From Cupriavidus sp. D39 (lineage in GTDB: Bacteria > Pseudomonadota > Gammaproteobacteria > Burkholderiales > Burkholderiaceae): DNA of 64,000 nucleotides. Of the stretch, positions 12,801 through 22,631 are shown piece by piece; the first letter of the stretch is position 1, and each line of letters starts with the position of its first letter. The translations under genes and the position numbers were made by a program. The notes beneath the pieces were generated by a model that was given only the letters and a program-made list of their open reading frames with translations, ran no database searches and was not told where the DNA came from. The DNA is taken from positions 146,123 to 210,122 of the forward strand of contig NZ_JAPNLE010000011.1 of NCBI RefSeq assembly GCF_026627925.1, read 5' to 3'.

Positions 12801-15757
12801 ACTCACCGTGCCCAGCGCGTTGCTCGCGTTCGACAGCGTCACCAAACCGTTGCTCGCCGTGAGCGTTGTCGATCCGCTCACGTTCACCACGCCCGTGTCC
12901 GTCACGCTGCCGTACGTGCTCGACAAGCTCAGGTTCCCCGCGCTCACATTCCCCGACAGCGACACCGCGTTGTTCGCACTCAGCGTCGCGTTGCCGCTCA
13001 CGTTCAATACGCCGCCCGCGCTCTCCACCACGCTGCCACCCACGCTCGTGAGTGTCGCGTTGCCTGCCGTCACACTGGCCAGCGTCAGGTTCCCCGCGCT
13101 CGCCACGTTCAGCGTATTGCCAGCTGTCGCGCTCCCCATGCCCAGTGCGTTGCTTGCGTTCGCCAGCGTCACCGACCCGTTGCTCGCCACCAGCGTCGTC
13201 GACCCGCTGACATTCACCACGCCCCAGCCCGTCACGTTACCCGTCGTGCTGGTCACGCTTAGGTTTCCCGCTGTGACGTTGCTGTAGAACATCACATCGC
13301 CATTACTCGTCACAGTGGCACTGCCAACGTTCAAATCTCCTGGCCAGAAGGTGACGCCCCCATGTAGGGCAGTCAACGTGAGATTCTGCACCGTCAGCGG
13401 TACGGTATTTGAATAGGCAATAGCGCCGCCACTACTGCTACATCCAACAATCGCAAGATTGACTGCCGATATATTGACGCCATTTGAAATGAAAACCCCA
13501 TCGGTAGAGCTGCTGTACCCGATTAACGCCATAACCCCATTAGTCTGAGTAATGTTCGTAGCAATATATATACCTCGAGCAGAACTCGAATTTCCAAATA
13601 AGCTTATATATCCACCCCCCGTTTGATTAACATCTCTTATAAATATTCCATTTCCCGACACAGAATTTCCAATTAGGGAAATACTTCCATTGCCGTTCTG
13701 AATTAACGACGAACCCCCTTGATCGAGGCCAATTCCATTTCTGCCAGAACCGCTGGTACACCCATAAATCGTTAAGTTTCCTCCGCCATTCTGGATAACT
13801 GCTGCCGAAGTCTGTATCCCTGCCGACGACGTAGCCGTTCCATTTATTGACAGTGAACCAGCACCAGATACAGTAAGATTACTTCCAATCGAAACCCCTG
13901 CCGGGGAAGACGAGATTACTCCAGTTCCACCCGATAAATTAATTGAGCCCGCCGCGCCACTAAATTGAATCCCATAACCGTTGCCAATCACCCCCTGCGG
14001 TTATATTTAAATTTCCACCATTAGTGTTAATGACAAAACTATCAAGCTCTACCCCCGCTAGGCGCCAGCATGCTCACATTGAGCTGGTTGCTCGACGAGG
14101 TAATGTTGCCCTGGTTGTAATAGATGTTGCGATCGGCAGTCAGCGTCAGGCTGGCATTGCCACCGCTGCTCTTAACGATGTCGCTGCTGATCGTGATGTT
14201 GCCGGCCGCGCTCCCCCGCTGGTCGTACTGATCGTCACCGACGTACCGCTATTCAGGTCGCTCGCGATGCTGGCATTGTTGATCACGGACGCGGCGTTCG
14301 TCACCGTCCAGGTCCCGCTACTGTCCGTCGCATTCGACGTGGCACTGCTGCTGATGACCACATTTGTCGGATCCAGTAGCCACTCGCCGCCTTTCCCTGC
14401 GGCGCACTCGCATCTACGGACCCAAATGCTTGAAGGTGATTGTGGCTCGAGGTCTCCACAAATCCTCCATCACCCCTTGCGCACCGCCCCGCGCCGTGAT
14501 CGTCCCCTCGAAATCCGTGGACGCGTCCGACCACACCGCTACATTGCCGCCCCGCCCGATTTGCGTGGCCGAAGCATCGATGCGGGAGCTCGCATCCAGG
14601 ATCGTCATATTGGCGTTCGTCACGTTCGCGTCCGTGCCGTGGAAGCTTCCACCCACCAACACCGTCCCTCCGCCAGTGGCCCCGTTCGCATTGATCTCGC
14701 TGCCGTTAAAGAGCCCCACATACTGGCCCATTACCGTCACGTTCCCGCCCTGACCCGTTTGGCTCGACACATCGATCGTCGCACCCGTGAGGTTCACCAC
14801 CCCTTGCGCGCCGCCATCCAGCGTGACTTGGCCACCATTGGACGCATTGATCACCCCGCTCAGGTTGATCACATTGTTCAGCAGCGCGTTGGCCGACTTC
14901 GCGCTGAGCAGCACCTGACCACCCTGCGCATCGATTTGACCGGCGTTCTCCACCAGCGCGTCAGCCGACGCCGCATCCAGTGTTACCCCAGCCAGCAGCC
15001 CGTTATTGAGCACCACCGTCGCACGGTCCCCAGCCAGCAGCACCACCTTCCCGCCGTTGGCCTGGATCGTTCCCGTGTTACGCACCTGGTCCCCCAGCAG
15101 GACCACATAGCCGCCGGGCGCGTTAATCGTCCCGTCGTTCTGCACCAGGCCCGTCGTATTGCTCGAGCGCAGCAGCGACAGCGTCGCACATCCGGCCATG
15201 AAGGCGTCCGTGTTGATATCCTTGGTCGACGCAAGAATGCTCCCAACATTGATCACCGCGCCGTGTCCAAACATCACCCCGTACGGGTTAACGATGAACA
15301 CTTGGCCGTTGGCCGTCAGGCTGCCCAGGATCTGCGTCGTGCTGCCCGACACCACCCGGTTCAGAATCTGCGACGTGCTGCCCGGCTGGATGAACTGCAC
15401 CGCGTTGCCTGCGCCAATATCGAAGGAATTCCACTGCACCACCGCACGGCCGGACTGCTGAACAATCTGCAACTGTTGCGCACTTGGTTGCGTCACCGTG
15501 ACCTGGCCTGCGACGACATTGGCCCCGCTTGGCAGCGAACCGGCCGACATTGCGCCAAGCGGCCACGCCGTCCCCGCGGCCAACGACGCGCCCAGCGCCA
15601 CCCATTTCACCCGGCACAGCCACACCTGTGCCTGCCGCGCGAGCATCGCTCCACCCTCGCCCGGTTGGTTCTTCTTGCAGCTGACCACCGTCTCGGCCAC
15701 GGCCACAGTCATCCCGCGCTTCTTGTCGAATACCAGGCGATAAAGGTTCTTGTTCAT
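862..15757 (-). CDS. Giant two-partner-secretion adhesin (TpsA, HMW1/FHA-like), frame broken many times
   Basis: About 4,960 codons if the breaks are ignored. The N-terminus (MNKNLYRLVFDKKRG) is an extended signal peptide of type V secretion, followed by the TPS/haemagglutination-activity domain with NPYGVMFGHGAVINVGSILA, equivalent to the NPNGI region that engages TpsB. Residues from about 450 onward are mostly 109-residue units rich in N-X-S/T. The C-terminal 100 residues are non-repetitive, with no anchor motif that I recognise. The reading frame is lost at 14473-14476, 14395-14397, 14213-14217, 14052-14056, 13991-13995 and 11602-11606, and at 13 identical places in the repeats; nearly all are C4/C5 runs on the plus strand. 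A compensating insertion sits near 5633. The protein should be glycosylated in the cytoplasm, secreted through the transporter upstream in the same operon (15844-17618) and act in surface attachment. TPS identity is firm; whether the gene is functional depends on the breaks being sequencing errors. Confidence 0.85.
1430..13290 (-). repeat. 327-bp (109-residue) adhesin repeat array
   Basis: The body of the adhesin is a patchwork of a 327-bp unit. Identical landmarks recur 326 bp apart in several places (3426, 3752; 4405, 4731; 6341, 6667, 6993; 8524, 8850). The unit encodes segments beginning TAGNATLTSVGGSVVE, TVNVSGNATLSA, VVLSNVSAGNLSL, TTLVAGNGSITVANAS and AGNLTLANV. Some units are shortened by dropping the middle segments, for example 5180-5470. 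Neighbouring units are nearly identical at DNA level, which implies recent homogenisation or expansion. A divergent island without the standard unit lies at about 7170-7680, and another at 13270-13980. Each full unit has 9 to 11 N-X-S/T sequons. Confidence 0.9.
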
Positions 15758-15843
15758 TTTGGTATAACTCGTGTGGTATTAAAGCAAAACAGCCCGCAGC
15801 AATGCTAAACGGGCAGAGTTCGGTGTCTCGGGGCAAGGAAGCC

Positions 15844-17618
15844 CTAAAATCGGTATCCGAGCGTCAGCCAGACATGCGCTCCGGCGTTCGCGGGATCGTT
15901 GATCGCGCTGCTACTTGTCGCAAAGCGCCTGGACCAGGACAGGTTCAGCAACAGCCGGTGCGGGCTGACCCAGTCGATGCCGATGCCGTAACCGGCCAGC
16001 ACTCGATGGTTACTCAATGTGCTGTTTCGATAGCCGCTCAGGCTCTGCCAGCTCGCGTAAGCGCTGTGATTGGCATAGCCATTCACGTAGTCAATGAACA
16101 GGTTCGGCGCGAGCTGATCGCCTGTACTAAAGGTGAAGCGCCGAGCCAGCGCCAGCGTCGCCAACACGCCTTCATCGAGGGAACCTTCCCCGCCGCCGAA
16201 CGCGCGCACGCCTGTGGCTCCACCTACGCCCAGCTTCTCGTACCCGTCCATGTTGCCGCTTGTGAGCTGGCCGCGCGCCCGCATCAGCAGGTACCACTCC
16301 CCGCCTGTCGTCAGATTCTGCTTGCGCAGCGCATCATACGAGAGCTTGGCGTAGTGTCCGAGCTGGTGGCCTGGATCGGCCAGTGCCGCGCCGTCGCGCA
16401 CGTCTCCCATGAGCAGCGACACACTGCCCGACCAGTAGCTGTTGCCACCCTGAATGGCGCGATCCCCCGAGTCGCCGGTGATTGAGAGCTGGCCAGCATA
16501 TAGACTCTTGTTTGACGTGTTGATGCCCAGCATGTCGACGCTCGAATGCACGGCCTTGCCATCGAGCACCGCCACCCAATTACTGTCCAGCGAGCGAACC
16601 AGCGGATACGCGATCCCCAGTGTCCCCACATCCGCCTTGCCATCGGCACTCGTGCTCGGCAGCGTATAGAGCGTATGCGCGACGCTACTTGTCCAGCGCA
16701 ACCCTCGAGATCCCAGCGGCGCACTCACGCTCAACTGCCCCGTCGTCTGCTGGCGGCTGCTCTCGAACGCCGACAGATTGATCACGTCCCCCCATGAAAG
16801 AGGTTCGTCGCCGTGCCGGTCACGCCCAGCCGGTTGTGACCGGTCGCCGAGACGCCACCGTTGTCTACGCTAACAAATCCCGAGAACAAGCGGTCCTTCT
16901 GCTGCACCTCCACTACCAGCTTCGTCTGCCCTATGCCCACGCCCTGCGCGGAAAACTCTGGCGCACCAATCTGCACGCCCGGCGTGTCGCGCAACAACTG
17001 CAATGCCCTCTCTAAGTGCGCTGCCGTCAACGCGCATGCAGCACTCGCGTCCGGACACAGCGCGCTCGTCACCACCTGCCGCAGATGTTCTGTACTCACC
17101 CGTGAGCTGTTCCTAATTTCGATATCGCCCACTTCTCCCGCAAACAGCGTGACCTTCAGCTGTCCCGTCTTGAGGAACCGCTCCCGCTCGCTTGGCCTCA
17201 CGATCGCTACCGCGACCAGATAACCGGCCCGTCGCAATGCCAGTGTCAGGTCTGACTCCAACTGCGCGAGCGATGCCGTGTCCAGAATTCGCCCCATCAG
17301 CGCCTGGCGTTGCTGCTCCATGACGCCCACCAGGCCCCGATGTTCGCCTTGGATCTCCCACTCTACCTCCTGCACGCTTACGCGCTGGCTCGGCTCACCT
17401 TGCAATGTATTGGGTTGCGCTCCCGCCTCCCTAGGAGGTGGGCCCAGTACCATCAACATCAGTAGCACCGCTCCTGCAATCTGCGTCCGCCATACCTTCG
17501 TCTGTCCGCCTTCGGTTTGCAAGCTAGATCTCCGCTTTCTCTGCCGCTGTAACATATCGTTCGAGTTCTTTTTAGCTTCGGCCGCCGCCAGCGGGCGCGC
17601 CCGGATAGGAAATACCAT
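15844..17618 (-). CDS. TpsB outer-membrane transporter (ShlB/FhaC/HMW1B family), one frameshift
   Basis: About 590 residues when rejoined. A hydrophobic signal segment (GAVLLMLMVLG) is followed by a POTRA region (about residues 75-230, starting VSVQEVEWEIQGE) and a beta-barrel. The barrel contains VRAFGGGEGSLDEG, matching the conserved VRGY/F loop-6 motif of the Omp85/TpsB superfamily, and ends in TLGYRF with a terminal Phe as expected for a Bam-inserted protein. The frame breaks at a C6 run (plus strand 16788-16793); one more base restores HGGDVINLSAFES. I chose the ATG at 17618 because GAAGG lies just upstream; an ATG at 17555 is the alternative. The gene lies 86 bp upstream of the adhesin in the same direction, so the two are likely one operon. 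Confidence 0.88.
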
Positions 17619-18334
17619 CAGCCTTCAGGCACGAAAATACCGGGCGCGCGCCCACGGAAGACTTACATTTCCCCACCAAAGGCTCGGATCTAAGGCAACC
17701 CCTTGAAGACCCTTTGTCCATCACCAGCCCGCAGCAGAAAGAAGAACTCGGCCCCGGCATCCATTCGGCGTGCGCCGCTGGACCTACCAGACCGGAACGC
17801 AGGTGCACGTGCCAGGAATCGAAAAACTAAAGGTCAGCGCCGACGTAAACCTCACCCACAGTGGAGTGAACCGGTCATCTGGGCAGATGGCCGGCGCGCG
17901 CGGATGTTGAACATCAGCAAAAAACTGGGGCCACTCGTGCCTGGACATCGAATCGGGCTTCCCGCTCGACAAACGCCCGCGTCGCGCGCACGCTAAAGTA
18001 GTTGCACCGCTCGGAATTTTGAGGTGCCGTGTCGCAACTGCGCGAATCGCTATGCCGTTTTGCCTGCCGGAGCGCTCGCAGTAGGCTTTGTCTTGGTATC
18101 GTTCCTCGCGGCCCCCAAGAAATGTAAGTCATCTGCGAGTGCGTTTCAGTTAGCCTCCAAGTGGCTCGAAGCTGACCCGCCTGAGGGCAAGAAAACGTCG
18201 GCTGGCAACAAGAACCCCTGACGCAGGACGACATAACGATCAAAGCAGCACTGAGGCGACAATGCCGAAGGTGTATCCGAACGCAGCTAAACATGAATAG
18301 CGCATCCCCCGCTGGATGACGACTGAGGTGTACG
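17619..18334. promoter_or_regulatory. Divergent intergenic region between tpsB and the glycosyltransferase
   Basis: About 715 bp separate the start of the transporter gene (minus) from the start of the HMW1C-like gene (plus). No convincing gene is seen; the short open frames on both strands lack family features. Both transcription units must start here, so it should hold two promoters and probably any shared regulator site. I see no clear -35/-10 pair or operator that I would defend. Confidence 0.5.
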
Positions 18335-20226
18335 ATGAGCTTCAATCTAGAAAGATTCGAGTATTGGGTCTACAACCACCGGTACGAGGAAGCAGGCCGA
18401 GAATTGCTCGTATTGTTGCAATCACTTGACGGCCAATATGGGTCGCTGGACGGTCAGTTCGAGGCCGTGGTGCAGTCGCCGGCAGCTATTGATGCCGTGG
18501 ACGATCACTTGCTAAGCCGACTTGCCGGGGCGGTGACGACGCTGGTCGTGGATCCCGCGTTTCAACTCTCCGATGTCGGATTTGCGACCACCTTAAATAT
18601 GCACCGATGGCTCTCGGCGCTATTTGCCGCAAGTCCCTATCGCAACGCGGATCATATTCTGCGCGCGCTTAATCAAGATGGTGCCGGTGCAACCACCATA
18701 CGGGTGGCCTATCGGGATCTCCGGAAATTCGCGTTATTCTATCTGACGGAATCAGAGCTGCCGCTGGACATCAATGAACTATGGGGGTTCGACAAGAAAC
18801 TGATGGCCGGGTTGGCTATGACGCTGATTTCGCCTCGCTTTCTGGGTACGCCCGCGGCACATGGCAAGCGGGAGGCACTACTCCAATGGTTGTCTTCCCA
18901 TCTCGCAGAGGTGGATCTGGACGACCTGCCTGGCGGAATCTTGCACGACGTCTACATGCACTGCAGCTACGCAGACTATGCCGGCAAGCATGATATTAAA
19001 AAACCGTTGAACGAGCTGATTCGCCGCAAGCTACACGCGCGCGGGCTAGAGGACTTGCGCTTTGGAGCGCAACGCCCAAAGCCGGGCCAAAAACCGACAC
19101 TACTGGTTGTGCTCGAATGGTTTACAGAAAATCATTCCATCTACCGTACCCACTCGCTGACCATCGAGGGGATGAGGCGGCATTTTCATGTCATTGGAAT
19201 TGGCTACGCCGACCGCGTCGATACCGTCACGCGACAGGTCTTCGATGAGTTCGTTGAACTCGCGGAAGCCGATGTTTGGCACAGTGTGGCTCGCATGAGA
19301 GACATCTGTATAGATCGCGATGTGCAGGTTTGTTATATGCCAAGTGTCGGGATGTTTCCGCTGACCATGGTCCTGTCGAATCTGCGGGTCGCCCCGTTAC
19401 AGTTGATGGCATTGGGGCATCCAGCCACAACACACTCGCACGCCATCGACTTCGTCGTGGTCGAGGAAGACTATGTGGGGGATCCGACGTGCTTTGGTGA
19501 GCCACTTTTGACCTTGCCTAGGGACGGCATGCCGTACCGGCCGCCGGCCGGCATGAAGGCGCTGGAGTTAAAACGCACACGCGATGACGATGCACATGTG
19601 GTGCGGATTGCTGTGGCTGCGACGACAATGAAACTAAATCCTGGTTTTTGGAAGCGTGTGCAAGAATCGCTGAACGGGCGCAGGCGCCGGTGCAATTCCA
19701 TTTTCTGATCGGACAAGCCATTGGACTGGTGCTGCCACAGGTCCAGCGTCTGATCAGGCGCTACCTGAGTGACAAGGCCATCGTCTACGGGCATCAAGCA
19801 TACGCGGACTACATGCGTGTCATCGCCAACTGCGACATGTTCCTGAACCCGTTCCCGTTTGGCAATACCAACGGGATCGTGGACACGGTCTTTGCAGGAC
19901 TTGTCGGTGTGTGCAAAACGGGGCCCGAAGTGCACGAGCATATCGATGAAGGAATGTTTGGGCGACTAGATTTTCCACGGTGGCTAGTCGCAGACACGGT
20001 GGATAAGTATGTCGAGGCAGCCCTGATATTGATTGACGACGCCGGCGAGAGGAAGACGCTCGCGCAAAACCTTGCAGGGCCAGCCGCCATCAACAAGGTC
20101 ATCTTCGCCGGCCGTGCCGAGATACTTGGCGACAAAATCGAGGCTCTTTGGAAGAGCAGACTCTCGCAGCATGCCGCCCCGGCAGCCGCCAAGACAGGTT
20201 CGCTCGGAACGGTGATGGAGGTCTAA
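18335..20226 (+). CDS. HMW1C-type cytosolic N-glucosyltransferase (GT41), one frameshift
   Basis: About 630 residues when rejoined, close to the usual HMW1C length (about 620). Family signatures are plain: HSIYRTHSLTIEGMR, YMPSVGMFPLTMVLSN, LMALGHPATTHSHAIDFV, EEDYVGDPTCFGEPLL, AATTMKLNPGF (with the Lys used for the nucleotide sugar), NPFPFGNTNGIVD and VGVCKTGPEVHEHIDEG. Enzymes of this family transfer glucose or galactose from UDP-sugar to Asn in N-X-S/T of an exported adhesin, in the cytoplasm and without a lipid carrier. The frame is lost at a T5 run (19645-19649); a sixth T gives NPGFLEACARIAERAQ and the rest of the domain. A GAGGTG ribosome site precedes the ATG. The next gene starts 3 bp after its stop. 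Confidence 0.93.
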
Positions 20227-20229
20227 GCA

Positions 20230-22053
20230 ATGCGCGAAGCGGATAAGGCAGCCCGGCGGAGATTGCAGGAGCGCGTGTTTGTCGAGCGCTACTTCGTCGG
20301 CACTGGCATCGATATCGGTGCCGGCGAAGCACCTTTGTCCAGTTATGTTGGCAAGTTCAACCGCATGAAAAGCGTTAGAGCTTGGGACATTGGCGATGGT
20401 GATGCTCAGTTAATGATCGGCGTTGCCGACGAAGCGTATGACTTTGTACATTCAAGCCACTGTTTGGAGCATCTGGAGAACCCAAGTATCGCGTTGCGGA
20501 ACTGGCTGCGCATTCTCAGACCAGGCGGATACTTGATCGTCACGGTACCTGACGAGGATTTGTACGAGCGCGGCCATTGGCCGTCCCAGTTCAATTCGGA
20601 CCACAAGTGGAGCTTTACGCTATGTAAAGCAAATAGTTCTCTGCCTCGCTCTGTGAACGTAGTCTCATTGCTGCATGAGTTTGCTAACGAGGTACAGTGT
20701 GAGCGGATTATCCAGTTGCGCGATCAGTACGACGAGCGTGTGGCGAGTACCGTTGACCAAACTCTAGGTGATGCCGAGTGTGCAATCGAATGGGTGTGGC
20801 GGAAAGTTGATCCGAACGTGACGGTCCGTGTCGAGAAATCGACTGGCCAGTGGCTACACGAAGGCATTGTTGCAGAACATCAAGCGAACGATGATCAGAC
20901 GGCGGAACATGCCTATCGTGCTGCAGTGGCTGCACAGCGCCCATCGCTTGACGCCTATAACGCGCTCGCACACTTGCTGACGCGGCTGGCGCGCTACGAC
21001 GAAGTAGAGGCACTTTGGAGCAACGCTGCGCAGCGTTTGCCAAATGCGCAGACGCGCATATTTCAGGCGCTATTCCTATTACAGCTCGGCAAATTCAGGG
21101 AAGGATTCCGAGTCCGGGAGGCGAGTGTCTCTGATACCCGCCGCACGCCGACTCTACCCGAAGTCCCATATCCACGTTGGCAGGGCGAACGCTTGGAAGG
21201 CAAATCCATCGTGATATGGACGGAGTTTGGTTTCGGTGACGAAATCATGTTTAGCCGCTTCGCGCTGGATCTGAAAACGCACCTGAATGCCGATCGCGTG
21301 ACCGTACTTTGCCAGGACGCGCTCTATCCGCTATTGCGAGATGCGCTGATCGGTGCCGATTTGGTGATGCCCGTTTCGCGTCGAGCGGATTTGCCCCTCC
21401 ACGACTATTGGGTGTTTCCACACTCGATCCCAGTCTATAGAACGCTCTCGGAGCATTCGATCCCGGGAGCACCGTATTTGCACGTAGCTGCGATCCGAGA
21501 AATGGAGATCGAACGCGGCTGGCGTTGGACAGACAATCGGTATAAGGTAGGCTTGGTTTGGCACGGTAACCCGACGCATGAAAACGATGCAAACCGCTCA
21601 TTGTCGTCACTTGCTCTGTTGCAAGACGTCCTGAGTGTGCAGAACGTGACCTTTGTAAGTCTGCAGAGCGGCAAAGGAGAGGAAGAGGCCAGGCAACGAG
21701 CGCGTACTGACCCAAAGTTCTTCGCGCTTGGACATCGATTTAGCGATTTTAGGCAGACAGCTGCCGCAATCGCAAACCTGGATCTTGTGATTTCGGTCGA
21801 TACAGCTGTCACTCATTTGGCCGGGGCGATGGGAAAGCCCGTCTGGTTGTTACTGCCCACTGTCTGTGACTGGCGTTGGATGCTCGAACGACAAGACAGT
21901 CCCTGGTATCCGGCAATGCACATTTTTAGACAAGAACGGCTTGGACAATGGCAACCGGTCCTGAGTCGGGTTGCATTCGAGCTCTCACGATGGCGCGACA
22001 GAGCTAAGATACCACGTAACTTGCGTCGCGACCGTCACGCTTCGTTGAAATGA
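20230..22053 (+). CDS. Methyltransferase-TPR-glycosyltransferase fusion protein
   Basis: 607 residues, intact. Residues about 20-140 are a class I SAM-dependent methyltransferase-like domain (GIDIGAGEAPL, later HSSHCLEHLENP and LRPGGYLIVTVPDED). Residues about 215-300 resemble TPR helices. The C-terminal part (about 310-600) resembles the tetratricopeptide-linked GT9/heptosyltransferase-like fold: GKSIVIWTEFGFGDEIMFSR, KVGLVWHGNPTHENDANRS, SVDTAVTHLAGAMGKPVWLLL. GGAGG precedes the ATG, and the gene follows the N-glucosyltransferase by 3 bp, so the two are co-translated. I infer that it extends or modifies the first sugar on the adhesin; the sequence does not show acceptor or donor. An unrelated role in surface polysaccharide is possible. 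Confidence 0.75.
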   Translation: MREADKAARRRLQERVFVERYFVGTGIDIGAGEAPLSSYVGKFNRMKSVRAWDIGDGDAQLMIGVADEAYDFVHSSHCLEHLENPSIALRNWLRILRPGGYLIVTVPDEDLYERGHWPSQFNSDHKWSFTLCKANSSLPRSVNVVSLLHEFANEVQCERIIQLRDQYDERVASTVDQTLGDAECAIEWVWRKVDPNVTVRVEKSTGQWLHEGIVAEHQANDDQTAEHAYRAAVAAQRPSLDAYNALAHLLTRLARYDEVEALWSNAAQRLPNAQTRIFQALFLLQLGKFREGFRVREASVSDTRRTPTLPEVPYPRWQGERLEGKSIVIWTEFGFGDEIMFSRFALDLKTHLNADRVTVLCQDALYPLLRDALIGADLVMPVSRRADLPLHDYWVFPHSIPVYRTLSEHSIPGAPYLHVAAIREMEIERGWRWTDNRYKVGLVWHGNPTHENDANRSLSSLALLQDVLSVQNVTFVSLQSGKGEEEARQRARTDPKFFALGHRFSDFRQTAAAIANLDLVISVDTAVTHLAGAMGKPVWLLLPTVCDWRWMLERQDSPWYPAMHIFRQERLGQWQPVLSRVAFELSRWRDRAKIPRNLRRDRHASLK

Positions 22054-22631
22054 TCGAACGCCGGTCATCCGGTTTCACTTTGATTGGGAGCGAGCATGCC
22101 GTGCCCATCGCAGGGCTGAGTTCTCGCAACTGCCTGTTCGGTCTTTAAGAGCACCGATCTCCTATTCCTCAAGGCACTGCGCGCGCGCATCCAGTGGCCT
22201 CCCTGATGATCGTCGTTCCCCAATTCGCTAACGGTGGCAACACTCCGAGCGTTGTGCATGGGCTTCATTCCACTGTGCGACGCCTGGATTTGGGTAACAA
22301 CGCCATACCAGAAGCCTAGTTGGCGCGCGCTTTTACTAAGATGGCGCCGGCATGGGATGCGCCGAAACCCTCAATCGGAACGCACGATATCGGTCAGCTC
22401 ATGACACGACTTTCGCCATCCGCAGCATGTCTTTAGGCAAAAGTAAGCCAAAGGCGGGGCATCGTGCAATAGCCTAAATATTCTAATCGCTATCGCCCAG
22501 CCAAGTGGTTTCCGCAATAGACGAATAAGGATTCCTGATTTCGCAGGACCATGTCCGCGAGTTGTGTATTTTTACTCACTTGGCGGCTGGACACGGACGC
22601 TACCTGTAGCACGAAACGAAAAGGAATGTTG
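22054..22631. other. Intergenic stretch, no gene seen
   Basis: About 580 bp between the glycosyltransferase fusion and the next gene. Short frames on either strand show no family feature. GC content falls here relative to the upstream locus, marking the transition into the lower-GC signalling region. Confidence 0.5.

Noticed and set aside
14700..14766. Possible tRNA or att site near the recombinases or adhesin
   Set aside because: I looked for cloverleaf-like arms and tRNA 3' ends across the window and found none that I could support.
14024..15808. 594-residue plus-strand frame over the adhesin N-terminus
   Set aside because: His/Arg-rich shadow of the TPS domain on the other strand; no family feature.
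18024..18221. 65-residue plus-strand frame in the divergent intergenic region
   Set aside because: One hydrophobic segment but no homology feature or convincing start; likely chance.
19640..19730. Programmed ribosomal frameshift in the glucosyltransferase
   Set aside because: The T5 run lacks a slippery heptamer with downstream structure, HMW1C relatives are single-frame, and the same kind of break occurs in at least ten unrelated genes here.
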